Assembly: GCA_002438635.1 (NCBI GenBank)
Contig: DJPX01000010.1
Location: forward strand, 7,095-16,814
Direction: 5' to 3'
Length of the DNA stretch: 9,720 nucleotides
Source of the DNA: Bacteroidales bacterium UBA6401
GTDB lineage: Bacteria; Bacteroidota; Bacteroidia; Bacteroidales; UBA932
Made by a program: the position numbers and the translations under genes. Under the pieces are notes generated by a model that worked only from the letters and a program-made list of their open reading frames with translations, did no database searches and was not told where the DNA came from. This document shows, in pieces, positions 1 to 7,076 of the stretch (positions are counted from its first letter, which is position 1; the number at the start of each line of letters is the position of its first letter).

Positions 1-584
1 AACAAATCCGACATCCATGTCTTTTCGAAATTTTTCGGGACACTTTGCAGTTTTGACATATTCTTGAAAAGATACATCCAGCGGTCGATATCATCTCCTA
101 TATCTTCTGCTACTTTATTGAAGCGAGGAAGTTCTATAAAGATAAAATTGAGAATATAGCTGTAATTCTCGTGATAGGTCTCTTCTTGTAGTCTATAATA
201 GCTATGGAATCTATCTTGTGGCCAAGACGGTTCGTGCTGCATTACGAAATCCAAAATAGAGATAACATATACCGGATGAAGTCTATAGTCCCAGATGAAA
301 GGAGGTTTTTCAGATTTGTCGTCGAATTGCATAAGAAATTCACTTTTGGCATCGAGAAACTGACGCTGAATAGGAAATGAAGAATAGAAGATACATCTGT
401 CTCGATAATACTTCTGTTCACGCTTTTGCATTTCTACGATAATATCATTACCATCCGAAGTATGGCAATACACATCATAAAAAACTTTCCTATCCTCTGG
501 AGATAATCCCCAATTTTCTATATTACGATAATCAATATCGATTATTGTATCTGTTTTAAGCACAGCATTAAGAAAGGGAATCAT
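1..584 (-). CDS. Rpn/PDDEXK_2-family nuclease (transposase-like), N-terminus missing, C-terminus outside window
   Basis: Reading leftward from the ATG at 584 gives 194 codons with no stop before the window edge. The protein fits the Rpn / PD-(D/E)XK transposase-like family, nucleases thought to promote RecA-independent recombination. It has the family's FLNAVL segment (residues 4-9), then DRKVFYDVYC (31-40) with the likely catalytic Asp37, and IVEMQ (49-53) with Glu51 and Gln53, followed by the QxYYRDR stretch (57-63). Members normally start about 20-30 residues earlier with a segment like FINPxTDxxFKxxFG. Here the frame upstream of ATG584 runs only about 27 codons to a stop and reads KSAFGQKNI just before the Met, so only the FG end of that segment survives. 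A hairpin-rich insertion lies exactly there. Hand count of 421-480 gives 20 of 60 G+C. The family is fairly sure; whether a functional protein is made is doubtful. Confidence 0.75.
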   Translation of the reverse strand, partial: MIPFLNAVLKTDTIIDIDYRNIENWGLSPEDRKVFYDVYCHTSDGNDIIVEMQKREQKYYRDRCIFYSSFPIQRQFLDAKSEFLMQFDDKSEKPPFIWDYRLHPVYVISILDFVMQHEPSWPQDRFHSYYRLQEETYHENYSYILNFIFIELPRFNKVAEDIGDDIDRWMYLFKNMSKLQSVPKNFEKTWMSDL

Positions 585-610
585 GATGTTTTTCTGTCCG
601 AATGCACTTT

Positions 611-784
611 TTAGGGGGCATCCAGCCCCCTTATCCGCTGACACATGTCAGCTACCCCTGGCGGCCTTTTCGCCTTTCCATATTTTGCCATCGCAAAATA
701 CACGGCACGGCCGGCGCACTGATGTGCGCAAAAATCGGAACGAAGGTCTGCATAGACCTGTTTGGGATTGATGAAATTTTCCAT
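611..784 (-). CDS. 57-codon ORF, possible severed start of the nuclease gene or hairpin-element ORF
   Basis: An ATG at 784 opens a 57-codon frame that ends at TAA 611-613. It begins MENFINPK, close to the usual first residues of Rpn/PDDEXK_2 nucleases (FINP), and lies 38 bases downstream of a good TAnnTTTG box (829-822). After that the sequence is Cys/Arg/Lys-rich, matches no domain I know, and coincides with the hairpin chain. The frame differs from the downstream nuclease frame starting at 584. Two readings are open. It may be the original nuclease start cut off by an insertion. Or it may be an ORF carried by the hairpin element, similar to short hypothetical proteins I recall, unverified, from P. 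gingivalis. A functional peptide is not established. Confidence 0.3.
   Translation of the reverse strand: MENFINPKQVYADLRSDFCAHQCAGRAVYFAMAKYGKAKRPPGVADMCQRIRGLDAP
613..759. repeat. GC-rich chain of short hairpins (MITE/REP-like element)
   Basis: Five clean inverted repeats follow one another within about 150 bases. They are AGGGGGC/GCCCCCT (613-619 with 625-631), GCTGACA/TGTCAGC (637-643 with 646-652), TATTTTGC/GCAAAATA (681-688 with 693-700), GCGCAC/GTGCGC (714-719 with 724-729) and AGGTCT/AGACCT (744-749 with 754-759). A weaker GGCG/CGCC pair lies near 660-674. Loops of the five are 2-5 bases, most of them 4. Positions 661-720 are 34 of 60 G+C by hand count, against 20 of 60 inside the adjacent nuclease gene. 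The arms are not copies of each other, so this is not a tandem repeat or CRISPR. The element separates two pieces that look like the nuclease N-terminus. A dispersed non-autonomous element or a structured RNA are the two main readings. Confidence 0.55.
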
Positions 785-821
785 AATTAAAGTTCGATAG
801 GAGTAAGTCCCATCTTGAAAG

Positions 822-829
822 CAAAGGTA
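822..829 (-). promoter_or_regulatory. Bacteroidota -7 promoter box, TACCTTTG
   Basis: On the minus strand the sequence TACCTTTGC matches TAnnTTTG. It would start a transcript near 816, leading into the ATG at 784 and then the nuclease at 584. No good TTTG -33 box is seen at 18-21 bases upstream; that position lies in the inverted repeat at 835-870. A second match, TAATTTTG, lies at 897-890. Confidence 0.4.
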
Positions 830-834
830 AATAT

Positions 835-870
835 AATTATCCGTGTATAAACGAGTTTACACGGATAATT
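835..870. repeat. 13-bp perfect inverted repeat, candidate operator or hairpin
   Basis: AATTATCCGTGTA at 835-847 is repeated inverted at 858-870 around a 10-base spacer (TAAACGAGTT). It sits 5 bases upstream of the minus-strand -7 box at 829-822, where a repressor or activator would bind. Neither side carries a T-run typical of a terminator, which favours a protein-binding site or an element end. The function is inferred. Confidence 0.5.
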
Positions 871-897
871 CATAAAGATTTTATATACGCAAAATTA

Positions 898-1023
898 TAA
901 CATTGGATTTTAATTTAACGACGAGGGTAATACACTTGCAGACACAACTATACGAATTACTTCTAGTGTTAGACTTCCGGATCACAAATAAATAGAAATA
1001 TTTAGTCAGATACCCTGGACCTG
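898..1023. other. Intergenic stretch with no recognised feature
   Basis: Between the promoter boxes upstream of the nuclease and the operon terminator, this AT-rich sequence shows no ORF of credible length on either strand, no RNA gene I recognise and no repeat. It belongs to a gene-free region of roughly 300-500 bases, depending on whether the 57-codon ORF at 611-784 is accepted. Confidence 0.5.
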
Positions 1024-1046
1024 AAAAACATCTACTCTTATAGATG
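1024..1046 (-). terminator. Rho-independent terminator after the lipoate ligase operon
   Basis: Read on the minus strand, CATCTA and TAGATG form a 6-bp stem with loop TAAGAG, followed at once by TTTTT (complement of 1028-1024). It lies about 36 bases past the stop codon of the lipoate-protein ligase, the last gene of the minus-strand operon. The stem is short and AT-rich, so it may be a modest terminator. Confidence 0.55.
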
Positions 1047-1081
1047 GCTATCTTAAACTAGATCTAATTAAGTAAATTTCC

Positions 1082-2047
1082 TCATCCGAGCGTGTCGGAG
1101 ATAATCAAGGAAGTAAGCTGGTCGGCAGAAACGCCATCGAAGTAATCTTCCACTCGCGACTGCTTTAACTCATTCGATATCGCCTCCCTCTCATAAGGGA
1201 GGCCTTTTAGTTTCTCGGCCAGTTCCACTGCACTTTTTCCTCCTAAAAAATCTCCGGCAAATGCCAATTGCGAAATCACTCCAGCATCAAGCAGAAACCG
1301 AACTTCTATCGTGCCACACGAAAAAGTCTCTTTCCTTGTTATCAAAGCATCTGGCCGCTTTCCATAATTCCATTCGGTAGCAGAAAATTTAATATCGCAT
1401 AGGCTCTGTATTTCCACTTTTTGCGACTCGCTCAAATAGTACTTTTCAAGAGTAGTCCCGAAGTAATTTAGCAAAGCGTTCTTAAACTGTTCCACATTAG
1501 AACATTGAGGAAGATAATCTTTAAGATTAGCCACTTTACTTTTAACAGACTTTACACCCTTCACATTCATCTTGCTGAACGGAGTATCCAAAGCCCGCTG
1601 CAATACAGACAAATCCACATCGAACATCAATGTCCCATGAACAAGTGAACGACCATTTTCAAGGCGTTTGGCATATCCTGATACCTTCCTGCCATCTACA
1701 AATATGTCATTCCGTCCTGTAATTTCCGCTTGTACTCCTAATGAGCGCAAAGCCTGTTCAATAGGCTCTACGCTCACATCTTCTCCTATAAATGAATAAT
1801 TTAGATTATTCAGATCGTGATACACTGCTCCACCACCAGTAGTTCTTCGGGCAAGCGTTATCCCATTGGATTTTAGAAAATCCAAATTAACTTCGGCATA
1901 GACATTCTGGTTTTCCCCGACTATTACAGCTGGCGCATTGCGCCAAAGATAAAAATAAGTCTCTCCTTGAGGCAAATTTTTAATAGCCCAAGCCTCAAAT
2001 GCCATATTATAATGAGGATTCGTGGAGCTTAACTCTATGTATCGCAT
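1082..2047 (-). CDS. lplA: Lipoate-protein ligase A
   Basis: This cytoplasmic enzyme activates lipoate with ATP and attaches it to lysines of lipoyl-domain proteins such as 2-oxoacid dehydrogenase E2 subunits and glycine cleavage H protein. The 321 residues have the two-part build of bacterial LplA. The catalytic domain carries RRTTGGGAVYHD (67-78), the lipoyl-adenylate binding loop, then GRNDIFVDGRKVSGYA (111-126) with the conserved Lys121, and LVHGTLMFDVD (135-145). The C-terminal accessory domain (about 240-321) includes GTIEVRFLLDAGVISQ (245-260). Having both domains in one chain suggests a complete ligase rather than an octanoyl transferase. It is the last gene of the operon, starting 4 bp after the cyclophilin stop, with a terminator downstream at 1046-1024. 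It has no obvious functional tie to the envelope genes ahead of it. The family is sure; lipoate scavenging as the physiological role is the usual one. Confidence 0.92.
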   Translation of the reverse strand: MRYIELSSTNPHYNMAFEAWAIKNLPQGETYFYLWRNAPAVIVGENQNVYAEVNLDFLKSNGITLARRTTGGGAVYHDLNNLNYSFIGEDVSVEPIEQALRSLGVQAEITGRNDIFVDGRKVSGYAKRLENGRSLVHGTLMFDVDLSVLQRALDTPFSKMNVKGVKSVKSKVANLKDYLPQCSNVEQFKNALLNYFGTTLEKYYLSESQKVEIQSLCDIKFSATEWNYGKRPDALITRKETFSCGTIEVRFLLDAGVISQLAFAGDFLGGKSAVELAEKLKGLPYEREAISNELKQSRVEDYFDGVSADQLTSLIISDTLG

Positions 2048-2051
2048 CTAT

Positions 2052-2723
2052 CTATTCGGCCAATTTGATAGTAACGATCTTTACCGGGCTCTCTGGACGA
2101 TCCCGATAATCGGTCGAAACAGATGCAATTTTATCTATAACATCAAATCCTGATACAGTCTGACCGAATACGGTGTATTGGCCATCGAGTTGAGCACAAG
2201 TCTGTGCATCTTGAACGATGTAAAACTGAGAACCACTCGATTCGCGAAGAGGATTGGCCCTGTCCCCACGACGAGCCGCTGCAAGAGCACCCTTAATATG
2301 CTTATTTTCAGGAACTATTTCAGCAGGAACAGTATAACCAGGGCCACCTGTTCCCCATGAGTCTATCTTACTTTCATCCTTTGAAAGCGGATCTCCTGTT
2401 TGAATCATAAAACCATTTATCACCCTATGAAAGAGCACACCATCATAGTAACCTTCAAGTGCCAATCGGGCAAAATTTTCTCTGTGCTTCGGAGTGTTAG
2501 CATATAACTTGACTCGAATAGTACCCAAAGTTGTGATTATATCAAATTCCGGCTCAGCTGGAAGTGCAGCTATTTTTTCATTAACCTTTATTTCTCGCTG
2601 AACAGCAGCGACAGAGTCTTCAGCAGCTTGAGTTGATGCTGCTTGTTTTTTCCCTTTAGGACCTTGACCACAAGATGTGACAAGCCCCAGTCCAAGTGCT
2701 AAAACCGCCATAAACTTTTTCAT
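2052..2723 (-). CDS. Cyclophilin-type peptidyl-prolyl cis-trans isomerase, lipoprotein
   Basis: The 223-residue protein starts with a lipoprotein signal: basic MKK, a hydrophobic stretch, and lipobox VTSC with Cys18 as the lipidated residue. The residues after Cys18 (GQGPKGKK) are not the acidic run linked to surface export in this phylum, so the protein probably faces the periplasm. A polar Ala/Gln/Glu linker (about 25-58) leads to a cyclophilin domain (about 59-223). The domain shows FHRVINGFMIQTGDP (98-112), with the likely catalytic Arg100, and GSQFYIV (164-170), with the substrate-pocket Gln-Phe. It catalyses proline isomerisation during protein folding. Its ATG overlaps the end of the flippase gene by 4 bases (ATGA), so the two are probably translationally coupled. 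It follows a thiol reductase in the operon, which fits a role in exported-protein folding. Confidence 0.9.
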   Translation of the reverse strand: MKKFMAVLALGLGLVTSCGQGPKGKKQAASTQAAEDSVAAVQREIKVNEKIAALPAEPEFDIITTLGTIRVKLYANTPKHRENFARLALEGYYDGVLFHRVINGFMIQTGDPLSKDESKIDSWGTGGPGYTVPAEIVPENKHIKGALAAARRGDRANPLRESSGSQFYIVQDAQTCAQLDGQYTVFGQTVSGFDVIDKIASVSTDYRDRPESPVKIVTIKLAE

Positions 2724-4165
2724 TTTTCTTTTCTTATTTCTCTATAAATAAAATATATAAATGTGATTACAAATACCGTCCCTATGCTTAGAGATATCCA
2801 CCGCGAAAACTGCCATCTTTCCACCTGCATGTAAATTAAATAAAAAATCACGGCAAGTAGAGTAAAAGATCCCATTACATTTAAATCGTATTTTATCGGG
2901 TAATACCTTCTTCCTATAAAAAAACTTAAAAGCATAGCCACAAGATACCCGCCAAATCCACCCCATGCGCAAGCCATATAGCCGATCTTCGGGACAAAAA
3001 TCACATTGACAGCAATCATTACGCCTGCCCCCACAGCACTTAAAAAGGCGCCCCACCAAGTCTTGTCCGTAAGCTTGTACCAAAAAGACAGATTAAAATA
3101 AACTCCCATAAAGATCTCTGCTGCCATAACTATAGGCACTACTTTAAGTCCCTCCCAATATCCCGGTTGTATAAAATAGCGCAGCAAAGGCATATAGACC
3201 ATCACTGCCAGCCAAGCCAGCAAAGAAAGCAGCACGAAATACTTTGTGCCCACACTCAAATTATCTTCTCTTGACGACTCACGCGAAGCAAAAATGATAG
3301 GCTCGTAAGCGTAGCGGAAAGCCTGAGTAATAAGAGCCATGATCATGGCCAATTTTACACACGCGCCATATATGCCAAGTTGAACCTTTCCCTCTGGCCC
3401 AGGAAGAAGATATGGGAAAAGAATCTTGTCTGCTACTTGATTCAAGATTCCCACAAGAGATAGCAAAAGCAAAGGAAAGGAATATCTAAGCATCTTCCTG
3501 GCCAATTCTCCTCCGCCCCATTGCGCGAAAAACTTGTACTCTGAAGCAAAAAGAAGTGAGACGACAAAGGTGCAAAACAGATTGGCAAAGAAAATCAGTC
3601 CCACTCCCCCATCGAAGCTATCGTAAATGGAAGCAAGCGCACTGAACTTCGGCATCACCAAAAATATGAAAAGATTCAATGCGATGTTCAGCACTATGAA
3701 AGTCATCTTCAAGGCCATAAAACGCAATGGCCTATGCGTCTGCCTGAGGCGACTAAACATAATGGCCTGAACAGCGTCCATTCCCGAAATCAATGCAAAA
3801 CAGGCTATATACTCTGGATGGGAGGCATAACCAAGAGAAGAACTAATTGGCCTTAAAAAAAAGAAAACGCAAATCCAAAAAGCTATAACCACACCACCAA
3901 CCAAGCTCAGTGCCGTTCCATACACCTTATTTGAATCTTGGCCCTCCTTTCCACTGAAACGGAAAAATGTCGTTTCCATTCCGAAGGTCAAAAGACACAA
4001 CAGTAGCGCTGAGTAGGCATAAAGATTAGTGACTATTCCATACCCGCCTGATTCCGCTGCTATCTTATAAGTGTACAATGGGACCAGCAGGTAGTTAAGA
4101 AACCTACCCACTATGCTGCTCAGCCCATAAATGGCAGTATCTTTCGCAAGAGATTTAAGATTCAT
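2720..4165 (-). CDS. Polysaccharide flippase of the MOP superfamily (Wzx-like)
   Basis: The protein has 481 residues, with about 12-14 hydrophobic segments spread over its whole length and short polar loops. The start MNLKSLAKDTAIYGLSSIVG and the segment VPLYTYKIAAESGGYGIVTN are typical of lipopolysaccharide/O-antigen flippases of the MOP (multidrug/oligosaccharidyl-lipid/polysaccharide) exporter superfamily. These inner-membrane proteins move lipid-linked glycans from the cytoplasmic to the periplasmic face. No glycosyltransferase or polymerase gene flanks it, so its substrate cannot be told from context. It lies between the DsbD-type gene (6 bp upstream) and the cyclophilin gene (4-bp overlap). 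A MurJ-like lipid II role cannot be excluded, but the local sequence looks more like the general polysaccharide exporters. The family is sure; the substrate is unknown. Confidence 0.85.
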   Translation of the reverse strand: MNLKSLAKDTAIYGLSSIVGRFLNYLLVPLYTYKIAAESGGYGIVTNLYAYSALLLCLLTFGMETTFFRFSGKEGQDSNKVYGTALSLVGGVVIAFWICVFFFLRPISSSLGYASHPEYIACFALISGMDAVQAIMFSRLRQTHRPLRFMALKMTFIVLNIALNLFIFLVMPKFSALASIYDSFDGGVGLIFFANLFCTFVVSLLFASEYKFFAQWGGGELARKMLRYSFPLLLLSLVGILNQVADKILFPYLLPGPEGKVQLGIYGACVKLAMIMALITQAFRYAYEPIIFASRESSREDNLSVGTKYFVLLSLLAWLAVMVYMPLLRYFIQPGYWEGLKVVPIVMAAEIFMGVYFNLSFWYKLTDKTWWGAFLSAVGAGVMIAVNVIFVPKIGYMACAWGGFGGYLVAMLLSFFIGRRYYPIKYDLNVMGSFTLLAVIFYLIYMQVERWQFSRWISLSIGTVFVITFIYFIYREIRKEK

Positions 4166-4171
4166 ATAACT

Positions 4172-6799
4172 TTACTTACTTAAAAAGTCTGCTATTAACT
4201 TTGCAGGTGCACTTAGACCCTCCGCAAAACTATGACTTAGCCCTTTGAGTTCATGATATTCTGCTTGATGTACATACTTAGGGTATAGCGCAGCATACTT
4301 GTAGATAATCGGGTCATCCTTATTCCCTTGAACTATTAAAACTGGTCCAGCATAATGTGCTGTACGGTCGTAAACATCTATAGCGGCAGCATCTTTAACA
4401 TAATCTCTCCCAATATAACTCTTCCCCCATAGCCTTAGAGAATCAGGAATATTATTCACATCCATCTTCTCGCCAAAGAAGTTACCTTCCCGAGCCATAA
4501 AGGGGATACAAGCAGCAGGTGCCATTAAAGCGATGCTATGCACCATAGGATAGCCCTTTTCTCCCGCGAACAAGCCACTGACCAATGCCCCTTGAGAATG
4601 CCCTACTAGACTAATTCTATTTTTATCAACCCATTTAAGGTTTTTTACATATTCATAGATATGAGCTAAATCGGCCAATTCACTCCCAACAGTCATCTTT
4701 GAGAATGCCCCATCGCTTTCTCCGTGTCCGTTGAAGTCAAAACGCACACTCGAAATGCCTTTTGCTGAAAGAGAGTCCACCACCGCGAGAAGCAGATGCT
4801 CATTTCTGTTCCCGGTTAATCCGTGGCATACGATAGCCACAGCAGAACTGCCTTTAGAGGCTTTCTGTATAGTTCCAACCAATCTTCCCTTAGAGCCATC
4901 GATAGTAACCCTCAGCGATTTCGTCAGCCCATCCTCCAAAAAAGTAATATAATCATCTACATTCAGATTATACCCTCTAACAGGTGCAAGCATATTCCCA
5001 GAAGGATCTAAAAGTACATAATTGGGTTGTGCATTTACGCCGAAACGCTCCTTAACGATATAAGAATTAACCCTCCCCACTTGCTTAAGAACCTTCCCAG
5101 ATGCTGTAGTTACCCACTGATTCTCTGGTAGTTGCTTTTTATCATCCATATAAAGAACCACAAGAATATAATCATCGCGCAGAATCTGCTGAACGCGCGG
5201 ATCAGACCACACCTTGGCCTCCATTTCACGACAATTCACACACCCATGACCGGATATATCCACAAATACAGGCTTCCCTGCTTGTCTTGCAGCCTCAAGA
5301 CCCTTTTCCAGATTATCGTATGCCCACAAATTATGAGGAAGAGAAACAAGGTCAGAATTGGCATTATCCGAAACGACAGGCGCAATTTTCTGCGTAGAGC
5401 GCGCTTGAGATAGGACAAACTCCTGACTTTCAAGCGGAGGAAGATAGCCCGAAATGGCTGAAAGCGGTGCTCCCCACATACCAGGAATAAGGTACACCAC
5501 AAAAGCTAAGTCTATTATCGCAAGGAAAAGTCTCTTTACAGAAACATATTCCACCGGAGAATCGTTTTTGAACCTGATTTTTCCCAAAAGATAGAAACCG
5601 AGCAGAGTGAAGCATACAATCCATATCGCGAGATAAACTTCGCGGTTAAGAATCCCCCAGTGATATACCTGATCTGCTGTGCTTAAGAACTTTAGGCCAA
5701 GCGCTATTTCTATGAAACCGAGCACTACCTTCACACTGTTAAGCCACCCGCCACTTTGAGGCAATTTGTCGAGAAGTGATGGGAAAAGAGCGAAAATTGT
5801 AAATGGAAGTGCAAATGCGAGGCTGAACGCGAGCATCGTGACCATTGGCATCCAAAACTGTCCACTTGTGCTCTCTATCAGGACAGTGCCCACGATTGGC
5901 CCTGTACATGAGAAACTTACCAGCACTAGTGTAAGGGCCAAGAAAAACACGCCTCCAAGACCTTTTCCAGCACTCTTTTTATCTGCCCCGTTAACCCACC
6001 TGGACGGAAGTACAATTTCAAAAGCTCCGAAAAACGAAGCTGCGAATATCATAAATACCGCAAAGAAAATAAGATTAGGAAGCCAATGCGTTGAAATCCA
6101 ATTGAAAATATCGGCCGTGACCGCGTCTCCTCCAAACAGCCATGTAAGTCCTATTATAATGCTTATCGGCACTGTATAGAGTAGTACGATGAATAGGCCA
6201 TACATAAGCGCACGAAAGCGTCCTTTTTTAGGGTCATCTCCCCCTTTAAGAAAAAAGGATATGGTCATAGGTACCATAGGAAATACACACGGAGTAAGTA
6301 GCATGGCAAAGCCCCACAGTATAGCTTGTAATATCAAGGTCCATAGACTTTTAGAGGACCGCTGCGAAGCCTGAATGTTATCGGATACTGGGGGTCCACT
6401 TATGTTCACCGAAAACTCATAATCTTCAACCGGTCCGCAATCATCACCATGACAAGTCTGATAAGATATCGTGCCGTGAATATCGGCCTTCTTATTTTTC
6501 AGTCGTATGTCTTGATAAAGGATATAGCGGCCAGTTGCCACTTTTTCTCCTTTGTATTCAGCCGCTTCGTATTCTTCACGAGGCTGTCCCACAAGTTCAA
6601 AAGAAGGGCTTGACTCTACCGAAAAAGTGATCGCATTATAACTATCGCCCATAGGATGCAAAAAATACCCCTGCGGGATAGTTCCTTCTATCACTATCGT
6701 ATGTTCGTTTGTCTTATCACTCACTTTCCAATCCACAACCTCCATCGAACCTAAGCCGATGAAAGCAGAAAGAAATATACCTAAAATCAAATTCATCAT
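4172..6799 (-). CDS. DsbD-type thiol:disulfide interchange protein fused to a C-terminal alpha/beta hydrolase
   Basis: First gene of the operon, 875 residues. A signal peptide (about 1-18) precedes a periplasmic DsbD N-terminal domain with Cys116 and Cys121. A membrane domain of about eight segments (about 151-440) carries LLTPCVFPMVP with Cys171 and SFSCTGP with Cys298. A periplasmic thioredoxin-like domain (about 485-625) has CVNC (520-523). All six redox cysteines expected of DsbD are present, so electrons can pass from cytoplasmic thioredoxin to periplasmic partners. DsbD normally ends about here. Instead the frame runs on, almost without linker, into a complete alpha/beta hydrolase (about 627-875). 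That domain has HGLTGN (659-664) for the oxyanion hole, FNGHGESDG (689-697), nucleophile Ser735 in GHSQG, likely acid Asp828 and His856. It resembles acyl/feruloyl esterases such as Est1E. Topology would place it in the periplasm. The hydrolase substrate is unknown. Either ATG at 6799 or 6796 could start. Confidence 0.9.
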   Translation of the reverse strand: MMNLILGIFLSAFIGLGSMEVVDWKVSDKTNEHTIVIEGTIPQGYFLHPMGDSYNAITFSVESSPSFELVGQPREEYEAAEYKGEKVATGRYILYQDIRLKNKKADIHGTISYQTCHGDDCGPVEDYEFSVNISGPPVSDNIQASQRSSKSLWTLILQAILWGFAMLLTPCVFPMVPMTISFFLKGGDDPKKGRFRALMYGLFIVLLYTVPISIIIGLTWLFGGDAVTADIFNWISTHWLPNLIFFAVFMIFAASFFGAFEIVLPSRWVNGADKKSAGKGLGGVFFLALTLVLVSFSCTGPIVGTVLIESTSGQFWMPMVTMLAFSLAFALPFTIFALFPSLLDKLPQSGGWLNSVKVVLGFIEIALGLKFLSTADQVYHWGILNREVYLAIWIVCFTLLGFYLLGKIRFKNDSPVEYVSVKRLFLAIIDLAFVVYLIPGMWGAPLSAISGYLPPLESQEFVLSQARSTQKIAPVVSDNANSDLVSLPHNLWAYDNLEKGLEAARQAGKPVFVDISGHGCVNCREMEAKVWSDPRVQQILRDDYILVVLYMDDKKQLPENQWVTTASGKVLKQVGRVNSYIVKERFGVNAQPNYVLLDPSGNMLAPVRGYNLNVDDYITFLEDGLTKSLRVTIDGSKGRLVGTIQKASKGSSAVAIVCHGLTGNRNEHLLLAVVDSLSAKGISSVRFDFNGHGESDGAFSKMTVGSELADLAHIYEYVKNLKWVDKNRISLVGHSQGALVSGLFAGEKGYPMVHSIALMAPAACIPFMAREGNFFGEKMDVNNIPDSLRLWGKSYIGRDYVKDAAAIDVYDRTAHYAGPVLIVQGNKDDPIIYKYAALYPKYVHQAEYHELKGLSHSFAEGLSAPAKLIADFLSK

Positions 6800-6875
6800 C
6801 GCCTATCTATTTTACGCTCAGTCTATTTAATATTTTTTCTTTCCAACAAATAACTATAATAATGGTAATATAGTA

Positions 6876-6883
6876 CAAATATA
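6876..6883 (-). promoter_or_regulatory. Candidate -7 box for the dsbD-flippase-cyclophilin-lplA operon
   Basis: On the minus strand TATATTTG matches TAnnTTTG and would give a leader of about 70 bases before the start codon at 6799. I see no convincing TTTG box 19-21 bases further upstream, so the call rests on the -7 match and position alone. Confidence 0.4.
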
Positions 6884-6923
6884 CATTATAAAAGCCATTT
6901 CGATTTTCTCAATCGTCATTAGA

Positions 6924-6948
6924 TACCAATTACCGCACCGAATTGGTA
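6924..6948. repeat. 8-bp perfect inverted repeat upstream of the operon promoter
   Basis: TACCAATT (6924-6931) and AATTGGTA (6941-6948) flank a 9-base spacer ACCGCACCG. It lies about 40 bases upstream of the -7 box at 6883-6876 and about 130 bases after the endonuclease gene stop. There is no T-run on either strand, so it is not a typical terminator. An operator for the operon, or a hairpin, is possible. The rest of 6800-7076 shows nothing else I can name. Confidence 0.4.
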
Positions 6949-7076
6949 CAAAATTGCTTTGTGCTCTTCATCTGCTATATAAAATTCATACCTTTCCTTC
7001 TTCTAATGAAGTTTCGATTCTTTTCGCATGCAGAGTATATCTTTGCAAATAATATTTTTAATTACACATTCCTACA

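Noticed and set aside
613..759. CRISPR array or tandem repeat
   Set aside because: The hairpin arms and spacers differ from one another. There is no direct repeat with regular spacing.
583..790. Two overlapping plus-strand open frames of 62 codons each
   Set aside because: They run through the hairpin chain, where palindromes keep frames open on both strands. No domain or promoter supports them.
5766..6179. 137-codon open frame on the plus strand
   Set aside because: It lies entirely antisense to the DsbD membrane domain, whose frame has clear family motifs. It has no recognisable domain or promoter.
6924..6948. Rho-independent terminator of the endonuclease gene
   Set aside because: The stem is good, but no T-run follows on the minus strand and it lies about 130 bases past the stop codon.
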